Source: Oenanthe sinensis (lineage: Eukaryota; Streptophyta; Magnoliopsida; Apiales; Apiaceae). From it: a stretch of DNA of 64,000 nt. The translations under genes and the position numbers were made by a program. The notes beneath the pieces are model-generated. The model did no database searches. It had not been told where the DNA came from and was given only the letters and a program-made list of their open reading frames with translations. Positions within the stretch are counted from its first letter, which is position 1, and every line of letters starts with the position of its first letter. Where the stretch lies: contig CM053806.1 in the NCBI GenBank assembly GCA_028671895.1, positions 20,595,001 through 20,659,000 of the forward strand. Direction: 5' to 3'. Shown here piece by piece: positions 1-11,572 of this stretch.

Positions 1-34
1 TGTTCTTTATGGTGTTGGTATTTTAAATAATGGT

Positions 35-2749
35 TTGTATGTATGTGACGTAGAACATAGTTTACTTCAAATTGAACATAGTAATAAAAGAAAAAGAGAT
101 GATGAAAATCCCACCTACTTGTGGCACTGCAGACTTGGTCATATTAGTGAAAATAGTCTTAAGACATTGCATAAGGAAGGGTTACTAGAACCTTTTGATT
201 TTGAATCATATTCTACATGCGAGTCTTGTCTGTTATGCAAAATGACCAAACCTCCATTTAGTGGACATGGAGAAAGAGCTGCGGAGTTGCTTGGATTGGT
301 ACATACAGATGTGTATGGGCCGATGTCCACGCAAGCCATGGGTGGATTTTCATACTTCATTACTTTTACAGATGATCGATCTAGATTTGGATATGTGTAT
401 TTGATGAAATACAAATCCGAAGCCTTTGAAAAGTTCAAAGAATATAAGTATGAAGTAGAGAAACAAACCAAGTATAGTATTAAAACCCTTCGATCAGATC
501 GAGGAGGTGAATACTTAAGTGGCGAGTTTCTAAATTATCTCAAAGAAAATGGTATAGTCTCTCAATGGACTCATCCGGCCACTCCCCAGTTGAATGGAGT
601 ATCCGAAAAGAGAAATCGAACTTTATTGGACATGGTTCGATCCATGATGAGCTATACAGATCTTCCAGTATCACTTTGGGGTTATGCATTGGAAACATCA
701 GCATATATATTGAACAAAGTGCCTTCCAAATTTGTTCCTCAAACTCCGTATGAATTATGGAAAGAAAGGAAACCGAGTCTTAAGCACGTTAAGATTTGGG
801 GATGTCTGGCTTATGTCAAGAAAGTTGACCCCGATAAGCTAGAATCTCGATCCGTGAAATGTAGGTTTGTAGGATATCCTAAAAAGACTTTAGGGTATTA
901 CTTTTACACCGAACAAAGGGTGTTTGTCTCCCGACATGCTACCTTCCTGGAAAAACAGTTTATCCTTGAAGCGAATAGTGGGAGCAAGATTGAACTTGAT
1001 GAAGTTCATGAAGAACAAACTACTACGGTTCAAGAGGAAACACATGTTCATATTGAACAACCTTCCGTAGAACAGCCCATCCGTAGATCACAAAGGGTGT
1101 CTCGCCAACCTGAGAGGTATTATGGCCTTTTCATTGAGAATGACAATGAATTGGCGGTCATTGATGGAGACGACCCTATGACCTTCAACGAGGCTGTGAG
1201 TAGTGTTGACTCATAGAAATGGCAGAGTGCCATGAAATCCGAAATGGACTCCATGTATGCCAACCAAGTATGGACTTTGGTAGAGGCACCCAAGGATATG
1301 AAGCCTATAGGGTGCAAGTGGGTATACAAGAGAAAGATTGGAGCAAATGGCCAGGTAGAGACCTACAAGGCCAGGCTCGTGGCAAAAGGATTCAAACAAA
1401 GACAAGGGATTAACTTTGATGAAACTTTTTCCCCTGTAGCCTTGCTCAAATCAATTCGGATTTTGCTTGCTATTGCAGCTTACTATGACTATGAGATCTG
1501 ACAAATGGACGTAAAGACGGCCTTCCTCAATGGGGAACTTGAAGAAGAAGTGTATATGACACAGCCAGAGGGTTTTATTTCCAAAGGAAATGAACATCTA
1601 GTATGTAAGCTACTACGAACCATATATGGGTTAAGGCAAGCTTCTCGAAGATGGAACATCCGTTTTGATGAGACAATCAAAGAGTTTGATTTTATCAAAA
1701 ACATAGATGAACCATGTGTCTACAAGAAGGTTAGTGGGAGCGCAGTAACATTTCTTATTTTGTATGTAGATGACATACTTTTAATAGGAAATGACATACC
1801 AATGCTGCAATCAGTAAAAATGTGGCTATCAAAGAACTTCACCATGAAGGACTTGGGAGAAGCGTCCTACATTCTTGGTATGAAGATCTATAGAGATAGA
1901 TCAAGAAGAATGATAGGTCTAACCCAAGGTACGTATATCGATAAGGTGCTTAAAAGGTTTAGCATGGAAAACTCCAAGGGAGGTCTCATACCGATGAGCC
2001 ATGAAGTCTCCCTTTCTGACAAGATGTCTCCTAAGACACCTGAAGAAAGAGAAAGTATGAGTAGGATTCCTTATGCGTCGGCAATAGGATCTATCATGTA
2101 CGCGATATTATGTACTAGACCTGATGTTGTTCACTCAATTAGTGTGACTAGAAGATATCAGTCAAATCCAGGAGAAGACCACTGGAAAACAGTGAAGAAC
2201 ATCCTTAAGTACTTGAGAGGGACTAAGGATATTTTTCTTATTTTTGGTGGGTCTGAGTTGAAAATAGAGGGTTACACTGACTCTAGTTTTCAGTCAGAGT
2301 GTGATGATAGTACATCCATGTCAGGGTATGTGTTTACTCTAAATGGTGGGGCGATTAGTTGGAGAAGTCGTAAGCAATCTATGACGGCTGACTCCACAGC
2401 AGAAGCAGAGTATATAGCTGCAAGTGAGGCTGCAAAGGAAGCTGTTTGGATGAAGAAATTTGTTTCTGAGTTGGGAGTAGTTCCTGGCATAGAGGGGCCT
2501 ATTGTGTTATATTGTGACAATAACGCTGCAATAGCTCAAGCCAAGGAACCGAGGTCTCACAAGAATACCAAACATATATTGCGGCGGTTTCATTTGATTA
2601 GGGAGATCATTGAAAGAGGAGATGTCAAGATCGAAAGAGTTGACACACATAACAACATAGCAGACCCGTTCACGAAGCCGCTGTCTCAGTTAAATTTTGA
2701 TCGTCATAAGGAGCGGATGGGTATTAGATACCATAGTGATTGGCTTTAG
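35..2749 (+). pseudogene. copia pol (integrase, reverse transcriptase, RNase H) with two in-frame stops
   Basis: One reading frame runs through the whole stretch, broken by TAG at 1214-1216 and TGA at 1499-1501 with no frameshift. The order is GAG-pre-integrase (LWHCRLGH, then CESCLLCK), integrase core (HTDVYGP, SDRGGEY, GVSEKRNRT giving D, D, E), reverse transcriptase (KARLVAKGF, MDVKTAFLNGELEEEV, the YVDD box in ILYVDDILLIGND) and RNase H (GYTDSSF, AEAEYIAASEA, LYCDNNAAI). The frame closes at TAG 2747-2749, just before the polypurine tract. The TGA replaces the residue before QMDVKTAF, which is usually tryptophan in copia polyproteins. Apart from the two stops the domains look intact, so the copy is fairly young. 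Confidence 0.93.
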
Positions 2750-2763
2750 GCCCAGTGGGAGAT
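2750..2763 (+). other. polypurine tract of the plus-strand copia element
   Basis: The purine-rich stretch cagtgggagat follows the pol stop codon and directly precedes the TG that opens the LTR. This is the position of the primer for plus-strand DNA synthesis. Confidence 0.7.
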
Positions 2764-4466
2764 TGAAAGTGTTTGACCTAAAACCAATCATGTATGATGA
2801 GTTGGGGAAAACTTTCTGCTACTTTTATTTAATTTCATTTGATAATAATAAAGTATTTATGTTACGGGCTTAATCTATTTGAAGTGTATTAAATAAGATG
2901 TTCCATAATTTAGAGCAAAGCTTCTAGAATTATAATGAGATTGTAATAATGAGATCTAGAAGATAATAGCTTTAGATTTAAACAGTTCATGATCATAGGA
3001 TAACTAATTGGAAATTGGTAAATCCGTAAAGATCAGTACATACTATGCTAGCTCTCTTAGGAGGATGTTTATTCTCATAGACATTTGTGTGGTGACACTA
3101 TAGCTAGTATGTAGGTGCTTATTAAGGAATAAGTTCACTGAACATGACTGGATAAGTAGAACAACTAATGGAGTTTACTCACGTGTCGATAGTTGTTTAT
3201 TAAGTAAATAGTTGTACAAATATCCTTAGACTTGAGATCGTTAGAGTAATCTCGTACACAATGATTTATGCTTTGGTTTAGTCCTTAGTCTCTAGGACAT
3301 TCATTAGGTCCATTCTGGGCATAGTGATTTGTGTATGGAGATAGTTAACGGATCAATAAAGGATCTGCCCCTTCCAGTAAAGGAAGTGAATATCCTATAT
3401 TATTCTTAGATATGCAAGTTCAGGAATCTCTGGCCAGAGTGAATGAAATTAGAAAGAGTTTCTAATTTGCATTAAAAGGAACTTTGCATTATGAATAAGA
3501 AATCATATGATTAAATTAGATAGGCTTGACACGAGTTCCATGCCTTGTATTTAATCGGGATATTAAAGGGTAGAAGGAATTGATTGTACGGTAACTAATT
3601 ACTGACAGGTTCTAAGTATTCTAAGCAATGATTTCGTATTATCTGGATAGTCGCGATATGTTGAGAAGCATCACTCACGATGTAGAATAAATATAATTAA
3701 TCAGATTAATTATATTTAATGAATTAATAGAATTCATATAAATAATAAATAAAATGTTTATTATTATTTATTTCTACTACCGGCTTAATATTGAACCTAA
3801 AGAGTCACACCATAAAAGAGATTAAATTATAGATGAAGGAATAATTAATAATAGCTAGTCATTATTTATTTATGAAATAAATAATTATTTAGCAAATTTT
3901 ATAAATTAATTAAATGAGATTTAATTTATTATAAATTATTTAAGATAAGATCTTAATATTATTAATTAAATATTTAATTAAAGTAATTAAATATGAAGAG
4001 AGAATAATTTTCTAAAAGAGTTTAGAAAAAAGAATTAATGATTAAAATAGTTTTAATCATTAACTAATTAATTAATAAGATTAATTAATTAAAAAGGGAA
4101 TTAATAATAAGATATTTATAGAAAATATCTCAGCTGAGATATTTGCCTATAAATATAGGATTATAAACCCTAATACTAGAACCCTAATATTTGTGAGAAA
4201 TATTTTAAAAGGGAGGCAACCCTAATTTCCTCTCTAGCCTCCTCCTTCATCTTTTAGTTTGATTCTTGGTGGATATCTTTAGAGCACTCCACACTTGAGG
4301 GGTGATTGCAAGGATTGAAGAACAAGATCTTCTCTAGCTGTTGCCAGAAAGCAATCGAGGTATTCTTCAATTTATAAAATAGTTTTTGTATCTATATGTA
4401 TGTATACATAGGAATATATGCAAATAAATGTTATTCAATGCTTCCGCTGGTGCATAAATTCTTTCA
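2764..4466 (+). repeat. 3' LTR of the plus-strand copia element
   Basis: It begins TGAAAGTG right after the polypurine tract and ends ...TTCTTTCA at the point where integrase sequence of the host element resumes. The length is about 1.7 kb. A TATA box (tataaata, 4148-4155) followed by a transcribed-looking leader places the promoter near the 3' end of the LTR. The middle part (3680-4100) is extremely AT-rich. The second LTR is outside the window, so LTR divergence cannot be read. Confidence 0.78.
4148..4155 (+). promoter_or_regulatory. TATA box of the copia LTR
   Basis: The sequence tataaata sits about 320 bases before the LTR end, which suits a U3/R boundary in a long plant copia LTR. It was recognised by motif and position only. 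Confidence 0.5.
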
Positions 4467-5377
4467 GAGTTTTCATATGATCTTTGTTGATCAGAGTTCG
4501 ATTCTGGGTATAACATGCAGTGTTTACTGCTTCATCCCAGAAGTAGATAGGTAACATTGATTCATTTAATATTATTCTTGCAGCTTCAATCAGGGTTCTA
4601 TTTTTCCTTTCTACAACTCCGTTTTGTTAAGGAGTTCTTGGTGCTGAATGTTGTCTTGTTATCCCCTTGTCTGAGCAAAAGTTATTTATAATTTCATTCT
4701 TGAATTCTGTTCCATTATCTGATAAGTAACTTTGAATCTAACTCAATCAGCTTTACATGATCAATCACCAATTGTTGAGTTTCATCCTTAGAGTTCAAGA
4801 ATAAAACCCACATATACTTTGTGAAGTCATTTACAATCACTAAGGCATATTTCTTCCTTGACATAGACATAATATTAACTGGATCAAATAAATCCATGTG
4901 TAGGTGTTGAAGTGGTTCAGTGATGTTTGTAGTGTATGTGCCTCTGTGACTTGTTTTCTTTGACTTCCCTTTCTGACATGCCTCACACAATCCTTCTTGT
5001 GTAAATTCCATCGGATGCAGTCCTCTCACCAAATCCCTCTTGACTAGAGAGTTCATTGTTTTGAAGTTCAGATGTGAGAGTTTTTTGTGCCATAGCCAGC
5101 TTTCATCTGATGAAGCCTTTGAATAGAAATAGTTTGCTTCATCTTCAATTCCTGAGTTGAGATCGGCTACGTACAAGTTTCATTTCCTTACTCCACGTAA
5201 AGCCAGTTTATTGTCTTTAGAATGAGCTATTAAACACTTCTCCTTGATAAAGTTTACTTTGTATCCTTTATCACAGAATTGACTGATGCTGAGTATATTG
5301 TGCTTAAGTCCTTCCACTAAAGAGACGTTTTCAATGATAACTTTTCCAGTATTTAACTTGCCATATCCTGTAGTCAT
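4467..5377 (-). pseudogene. SIRE-like GAG-pre-integrase and integrase fragment
   Basis: Minus-strand translation gives VEGLKHNILSISQFCDKGYKV, then WLWHKKLSHLNFKTMN, CEACQKGKSKK and the integrase start HMDLFDPVN, typical of SIRE-lineage copia. A stop lies near 5178. Beyond 4715, in another frame, follow SDNGTEF and a QNGVVERKNRTLIEA-like block reaching 4467, with CAA changed to a TAA stop at 4636-4638. The integrase is cut off at 4467 by the nested insertion. Confidence 0.85.
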
Positions 5378-5507
5378 TCATTTGCTGTTATCTCCAAAGG
5401 TGACGATCGGGCCAGCTCTTTCAACCACTTCTGATAGCAGAGCTCTATATCCGGTCATATGCCTTGAAGATCCGATGTCAAAGATCCATATAACCCGGTT
5501 TACCTCT

Positions 5508-6332
5508 TTAAATTCTTGCAAATATCAAACGGATTAATTCATCTTCTAGCTGATCTAGTTCTTCCAAAGAGTAGAACTCACCATCTTCTTGTTTATTTGA
5601 AGTATGTCCAAATTTTGGAACCACATACTCCATTGTACTGTTAGAAGGTGCAACAGCCTTTACTTCCATCTTCTCTGGTGCTTCCACTATCAATGCTTTG
5701 GAGGAACTCAGAACCTTACCTCTGTCATGCATTTCTTTGTTCTTGATCTGTTCCAATTCATAAGTTTTTAATACTCCGTAGAGTCTTTCTAGGGTTACCT
5801 CCTTCATATCCCTAGACTTCCGGATAGTTGCAATCCTCTGTTCCAAATGCTAGGATAAGGTTAGCAAAAACTTTTTGTTTACCTCCTGATTCTGGTAGTA
5901 CTTTCCATTCATGTTGAGCTCATTTATCAGTTTATTCAATCTCCGAAACACCTCAGAGATACCTTCACCAGGGTTGGATCTAAACTACTTGTACTGGGAG
6001 GTCAGGATTTTCAGTCTATTCTATTTAACTTCCCCAGTCCCCTCATTGATAATCTCTATTGTTTCCCATATGTGTTTTGCATTTTTACAATTGACCACGT
6101 GATTGTACATGACGTAGTCTAGGGATTCAATCAATATGAGTTTGAGGTTGTTGTCCAGGGACACAGCTTCTGTTTCTTCTTCTGTATAGTCTGCTGGACT
6201 TTTCAGAAACTGTCTATGAGGAATTACGACCATATCTATCTCGTGTTCGAGAATAATTGTTATAAGGGGTTTAACACCTTTGGCCAATACTAATGCATAC
6301 TTGGGATTGGCAATCCCAATGAATTGTAGCAT
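5508..6332 (-). pseudogene. decayed copia gag (SIRE-like)
   Basis: Two open blocks (6332-6021 and 5846-5508) lie on the same strand upstream of the integrase fragment. The first includes LDYVMYNHVVNCKNAKHIWETIE, the conserved mid-gag motif. The second includes RKSRDMKEVTLERLYGVLKTYE, a gag helix typical of SIRE-like elements. Stops and frame changes separate them, so no gag protein can be made. Confidence 0.75.
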
Positions 6333-6577
6333 TTTTGTGTTTCCACAAGTTGTAGTGTTCTCTGTCGAACTGTGAAATTTTGATGCTCGTCACTTTCTGT
6401 GTACTCTTCTTTAATAAGATTAAAAATTAAGTGTTTCAAAAAAAATATTTTAATTTTTGACTTAAAACAATTTTTGATTAAAAATTAAAAAAAATTGTTT
6501 CGAATTTAAAAATAATTTTTGAGATCTGTATGAGTTGCGAAATTTTTGGTTCGAATCTGATATTAAAAATATCAATT

Positions 6578-6592
6578 AGCTCTGATGTCAAT
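6578..6592 (-). other. primer-binding site remnant of the SIRE-like element
   Basis: In plus orientation the bases read agctctgatgtcaa next to the LTR end. On the element strand this matches the 3' end of initiator-methionine tRNA (TGGTATCAGAGC) with a few changes. The position between LTR and gag supports the call. Confidence 0.65.
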
Positions 6593-8107
6593 TGTTAGTC
6601 TCTGATATTGTAGAAGGGGGTTGAATACAATATCTAAAATTGTCACGGAATTTCAGATTTGAAATATTATTTTAATTAATCACGAAATATAAATTTTAAT
6701 GAAATATTGTTCAAGTAGAAGATATAATATTTAACTTGAAAAGTATTACAAAATTTATCTAATGAAAATTGTATATAATTGATAAAGTTATCTAGAACGA
6801 ATTTGACATGAAGTGTTCGTGTTTAACAATTATATTCCAAACTTTGCACAAAAATCTGTGAATATTACAATGCATACAAATTTCTGAATTTAAATGTTTT
6901 TCAATTGACACTAAAATATGAAGTGAACTCCTCATATTTATAGAGGTAGAAAAACTTGTATGACTTTCTAGTACATGACATTTTACAGACTTTATTTAAG
7001 TCTGTATGACATTTTTTAATACTCGTATGACTTTCAAAAAGGCTGGGTATGACTTCTAAAATTTGGTATGACCTTTTTTATTAATTAAAAAATCGGTATG
7101 ACTTTTTAATATAATAAAAAATAACTCGGTATGACCTTTTGATCAATCAGAATTCGGTATGACCTTTTTCTTTGTTAATTAAAAAATTGGTATGACTTTT
7201 TAATATAATAAAAAATAATTCGGTATGACCTTTTATCAATTGAATTCGGTATGACCTTTTCTTATAATTCGGTATGACATTTTCTTCAGAAATTCGGTAT
7301 GACCTTTTTTCAGAAATTCGATATGACCTTTTCTTAAAATTCGGTATGACCCTTTCTTCAGTTTTTCTTCAGAAATTCGGTATGACCTTTTCTTATAATT
7401 CGGTAGGACTTTTTTTTAAGCCATTTGAATTATATTAAAAGCCATATTAAGTCATATCTTTTATAATAAATTAATTCTACTTAATTTAATTAAATAATTT
7501 ATAAATTAAATTAAATTCAACTTGAATTAATTTAATTTGATAAATTAAATAATTAAATAACTTTTGATAGTAGAATTAAAATATTATCTTTACTTGCATA
7601 ACCGTGCTGTCAGTTCTGAAATCTTCCCATCTTCGTTGTGTCTTTTGTCATAAAACCACTTGAGCTAGATGATGAATATTTATTATTTTAGTTGATACAC
7701 AAATGTGCTGTCTGGTTCATTTGTGCCATACTATAATAAATATTCTTTACCTTTTAAGTTTAAGTTGTGGTTTTCTGTCCTTCTTTAGCTTTACTGTCTT
7801 TCCTCTTAGTGTTTTTCTTCTTCTGGAATCTTCGTGTAGTAGCCACTATAAATCTTATGTATCTTCTGAATTCTTCTAAAATACTACCTCTTTATTTTTC
7901 ACTGACGCTTGAACAAATTAATAAACTTCTTCCAGTGTTGAGTAGCAATCTCATTACAAGTCTTCTGATAATCTGATTCTTCGTGCCTAATTTACTTTCT
8001 TAGTCTTGATTCCTGTTTTGTATTTATTATTTACTACTATTTCTTATCTGAGTTGAGTTGTCATCTAATTATTACAAATAGGCCTAGTCATGTGCCTTTC
8101 AATCACA
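6593..8107 (-). repeat. 5' LTR of the SIRE-like element (right end uncertain)
   Basis: It starts TGTTAGTCTCTGATATTG beside the primer site, including the agaagggggttgaatacaat block also present in the next LTR at about 8480. No open frame is seen. It contains a minisatellite of CGGTATGACCTTTT units. The right boundary is placed where gag sequence of the neighbouring element begins and may be off by tens to hundreds of bases. Confidence 0.55.
7020..7420. repeat. minisatellite of about 14-base core (cggtatgacctttt) inside the LTR
   Basis: A core close to TTCGGTATGACCTTTT occurs about a dozen times with spacers of 10-40 bases (for example near 7092, 7130, 7153, 7220, 7246, 7268, 7297, 7339, 7377). 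Spacing is irregular and spacers are AT-rich, so this is a degenerate array rather than a clean satellite. It lies in the U3-like part of the SIRE-like LTR. Confidence 0.85.
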
Positions 8108-8400
8108 GAGTCAAGACTATTATGCAGAATATTCCTTACCTTTGCATCTTTCAAGACTTCATATTTTTCTTCATTGGTCTACTCATTTTTCTCCTTCAAG
8201 GTATAGTATTCAGAAACTTGTCTGCCTTCTACAATTGTTGATGGCACTAGTTTGGTTGGTAGATACTGACCTTCATTGATTCTGTCTAAATATTCAGGAT
8301 CAGTTGCTTCCAAGAACATCATCATCTTTACCCTCCATGTAGGGTATTCAGCCTTCTTCAAGATTGGGATTTTGATGATTTCATACTTGTTTCTAGACAT
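8108..8400 (-). pseudogene. N-terminal gag fragment of a third copia element
   Basis: The frame from 8400 reads MSRNKYEIIKIPILKKAEYP then WRVKMMMFLEATDPEYLDRI, the conserved gag N-terminus of SIRE-like copia elements. It hits a stop at about 8179, after which the same frame continues recognisably (KDAKVRNILHNSLDSV) to about 8110. The rest is missing, apparently because the neighbouring LTR element inserted here. Confidence 0.8.
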
Positions 8401-8433
8401 GTTTATATGATCTTTTAGTTGAAATTAATTGTC

Positions 8434-8448
8434 TGCTCTGATACTAAT
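8434..8448 (-). other. primer-binding site of the third copia element
   Basis: The plus strand reads gctctgatactaa immediately before the LTR. The complement matches the initiator-Met tRNA primer (TGGTATCAGAGC) with one mismatch. Confidence 0.75.
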
Positions 8449-9021
8449 TGTTACCCAGATAAATAGTCTATTACAGAAGGGGGTTGAATGCAATAGTATC
8501 AAATAATCGATTAAGAACACAAGTATGAAAAAGATAAACTGTCTTGTATTAGTCTTTGATAATCTGAATACAAAACTCTTTCAAGAAAAACAAAGTTCTT
8601 AAGAGCTGCTAAGAAAAACAAAGTTCTTAAGAGCTGCTAGGTTATGAAAAAGATAAGACTTGAATAATACAATAATATTAACATATTTATGTGTTTATAT
8701 AGACACAGTTACAAATTCCAATTACAAAACAGATAATGATAAGAATAGCTTTCATAAGGGAATTAGACTTGTATTTGAATTCCTTCTTCATTATCCAAAT
8801 CAAATTCTGATTTGTCTGTTTCCTTCTTTCATAAACTCTGATGATAAACTTTGTCGGTTTGATAATCTCTGATAGAGCATTCTCTATTAGAGTAAACTCT
8901 AATTGAGTATTCTCTAATAGAGTAAACTCTGACCGACAGCTTCCTAAACTCTGATGACGTCAGCAACATAAACTTTATTCTTGATTATTCTCTGACAGCA
9001 TCAGTGTTTGTTTTCCTAACA
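8449..9021 (-). repeat. 5' LTR of the third copia element (573 bp)
   Basis: It opens TGTTAC and closes CCTAACA, near-perfect short inverted ends, next to a primer site and gag start. It shares the agaagggggttgaat block with the LTR at 6593. Inside are a direct repeat of aagaaaaacaaagttcttaa (about 8583 and 8610) and an array of tctctaatagagtaaactct units at 8870-8930. Confidence 0.8.
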
Positions 9022-9353
9022 AAATTTAATGGATATTATGATATATGAGATATAATATACATGTATTTATTAATAATATGATAATATAATTATTTATTTG
9101 AATAATTTTTTTATATTATTAGATTTTCGGTAGTATAGTATTAATTACAATTTATAAATAATTATATAATATATATAATTTAAACCTTGTATAAAAAATA
9201 ATAGATGTTACAATATTGCTAATGAGATTTAAACATTAAGTTAATATTATAAATAAATAAAATGATACACAATAATTTTTACATCCCATTTTTTCATACT
9301 AATATATGACACGTTCTTTATTGACCCAAACATATTACTCCATATTACAATAT
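9022..9353. other. AT-rich spacer
   Basis: No gene, RNA or clear repeat boundary is seen. The string attaatta..tttataaataattatataatat near 9140 recurs in the Helitron-rich intron near 43390 and 44390, so part of it is probably a Helitron relic. Confidence 0.4.
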
Positions 9354-9982
9354 AACCTCGATAAATGAATACGTTTGGAATCAAAAATATATATATTCAT
9401 TTAACGAGATTATTTATTTATCGATAAATGAATATAAAATTTATTTATCAATAAATGAATATTACTTCATTTAGATAATATTTTTAGACTTTTTATTAAT
9501 TAGATTATTATATATATATTATGTTCAAATGTACCTAGAATTCAACATGGTTATAACTTTTATGTAAATTTTAATTACATTCATTTTTAAAAAAATTAGA
9601 TTAGTTATACTCTACATGCATGTATGTAATAGATAAAGTGCACAGTACGTGTATTACATAAAATTAAGGATAAGAAACATTTTAATGGAGGGAAGAAACA
9701 ATTAATTTTAGAAGCATTTTTCGAAAACATATGACTTATTAATATGTTTGAAAATTATTATTGGATGAAATGTATTCATATATTATATAAATAAAAATAT
9801 ATTATCTGAAATATAGTGATTATTCATTTATATTTATATAGGGCCTATAAATACGAAATTTTATTTATTTATTTATGCATTTAGTGAGATTATTCATTAA
9901 GCCATTTTGCCCAAATTGGGACCGAAAATATTTCTTCATTTGTCGAGGGTATACATTTATCAAACATTCATTTATCGAGGTT
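9354..9982. mobile_element. non-autonomous DNA transposon with inverted AACCTCGATAAATGAAT ends
   Basis: The left end aacctcgataaatgaat (9354-9370) is exactly matched by attcatttatcgaggtt (9966-9982) in inverse orientation. Variants of the same motif (tcgataaatgaata, atttaacgagatta) repeat internally at both sides, a known style of plant MITE. The length is 629 bp with no coding capacity. No target duplication is obvious. Confidence 0.7.
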
Positions 9983-10804
9983 CTAATGTACTACTTAATG
10001 TGTATTATGACAATTCAACATGTGTAATAACTTTATTTTAGAAATATAAATGACTTTTAATTATAAAAATAGTTAACATTGGTCTTCATTTATTAAAAAT
10101 TAATTCAATATAATTTTCTCATATATAAATTGATTAAATTTAAAAATATATTAATATTTATTAGTTTATATTACTTTTAATTTTAATTTGATTTATTTTA
10201 TTTATCAAATACCATGATTCAAAGTATGTGATAACATGTTTTTGATATAGTATTATATATAATGACTAATGTTCAAATATGAACACATTATTAGCCAGGG
10301 AATCACTATAAAAAAACCCTAAATTTTTTTAATTTGACCCGACCCAATTAATTATTAAGGTCCAATTATGTAAATTAGATGCTTAATTGAATGTTAATAC
10401 ATGTTAATAATTTTATAAAAATATTGGAAGTATGTTCTGTAAAATTATAGTGGTACAGAACAGAAAAGAGAACATATTAAAAATATGTTTAAGAATATAT
10501 TAAAAAAATAAATTACAGAACATATATTGACTAATATAATATAGAACATAGTGTAGAACATGTTTATATTATAAAAAATCTTATTTATTATATGGTTTCC
10601 CGAGTTCTCCATCTAATATGGGTCTCCATAGAACCTTACCCATAATATAGTAACAAAATAGAATGTGTGTTTAATATTTTAGGCTAAGGTTGAACTCGTA
10701 GCCGGGAAACTCCAATAATTATTTTTTTTAAAAAAGTTAATTTCTTCGATTCGATCCAAACCAATGAATTAGTAAGGTTTCTAAGTTTTCAATATAATAA
10801 TTTA
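9983..10804. other. AT-rich intergenic stretch
   Basis: There is no coding signal. A weak inverted pair (ggtttcccgagttct at about 10595 and gaactcgtagccgggaaactcc at about 10693) may be a decayed short transposon. Nothing else is supportable. Confidence 0.3.
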
Positions 10805-11572
10805 CTAGCTTATATCCCGTGCGAAGCACGGATGAATTTTTTTAGTTTTTTAATATTTTCATTTTAATATTTTTTAATGATTTGAATTTATTTGTATTTG
10901 TATAATAATAATTTAAATTTTATTTAATATTATATGTATATGTTTTTATATAATTTATTTGTATTTATATTTTAATAGGATAATTTTTTTTATTTTGTAT
11001 AGAGGTGTATTTTACTTAGGAGATTAATGTGAGATATTTTAGTTAGAAGATTAATATGAGTTTGTATTTTAGTTAGAAGATTAATATTTTAAAATTAGGC
11101 CCAATAATTAATCAATTATCTCGCCCAAATATCGACTAAGTATCAAATTTTCAATTTTATCATAAATTTTAATGATATATTAAATTAAAATTATAGGATA
11201 AACTTTAATGATATATTAAATAAAAATTATATGATAAGTGGGATTCGTAAAATAAAAAATATAGAATATAATTTAAATATAATATAATATTATCATATCA
11301 ACAGAATTATATTCTTACATAAAAGTAATGTTTATATTTTTTAGAATTATAATGTTTATGAGTTATTTACATAAAAGGAGGATTACTGGTGTTAGAATTG
11401 TATGTATGATTATATTTTTTTAAAATTATATTTTATTAAAATTTAACGGTTAAGATTGTTTTTATGGTTCAGCTAAAATTGGACGGTCAAGATCTTTTCT
11501 ATGGTTCACCCAGTACCATACTGACGACCAAAATTTTTAATCTTTCGGCTTTAATAATATAGTAAATATAGA
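10805..11572 (-). mobile_element. non-autonomous Helitron, copy 1 (768 bp)
   Basis: On the minus strand it begins TCTATATTTACTATATTATTAA and ends with the GC hairpin ccgtgcttcgcacgg plus ATATAAGCTAG. It is flanked by A on the 5' side and T on the 3' side, as expected for Helitron insertion into AT. There are no long terminal inverted repeats and no coding capacity. It is closely similar along its length to the element at 11719. Confidence 0.85.

Larger units (their letters stand above)
1..4466 (+). mobile_element. Ty1/copia retrotransposon, Angela/BARE-like, 5'-truncated by window edge
   Basis: The element carries a pol region on the plus strand, a polypurine tract and a 3' LTR. Its 5' LTR, gag and protease lie left of the window. 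The RNase H-domain style and the long (about 1.7 kb) LTR suggest the Angela/BARE lineage, which is an inference from family knowledge. It is inserted in the integrase region of a minus-strand copia element: integrase coding sequence of the host element resumes directly after the LTR at 4467. The target-site duplication would be gagtt (4467-4471), whose left copy is outside the window. Two in-frame stops in pol make this copy non-autonomous. Confidence 0.9.
4467..8107 (-). mobile_element. SIRE-like copia element, minus strand, interrupted by the plus-strand copia
   Basis: From right to left it has a 5' LTR (starting TGTTAGTC in plus orientation at 6593), a tRNA-iMet-type primer site, decayed gag, GAG-pre-integrase and the first part of integrase. 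At 4467 it is cut by the inserted element. Reverse transcriptase, RNase H and the 3' LTR should lie left of the window. The coding parts carry stops and frameshifts. The right boundary is uncertain: it is set where the gag sequence of the next element loses similarity (about 8100). Confidence 0.75.

Noticed and set aside
139..471. 110-residue minus-strand frame inside the copia integrase
   Set aside because: It is antisense to clear integrase coding sequence and has no motif of its own.
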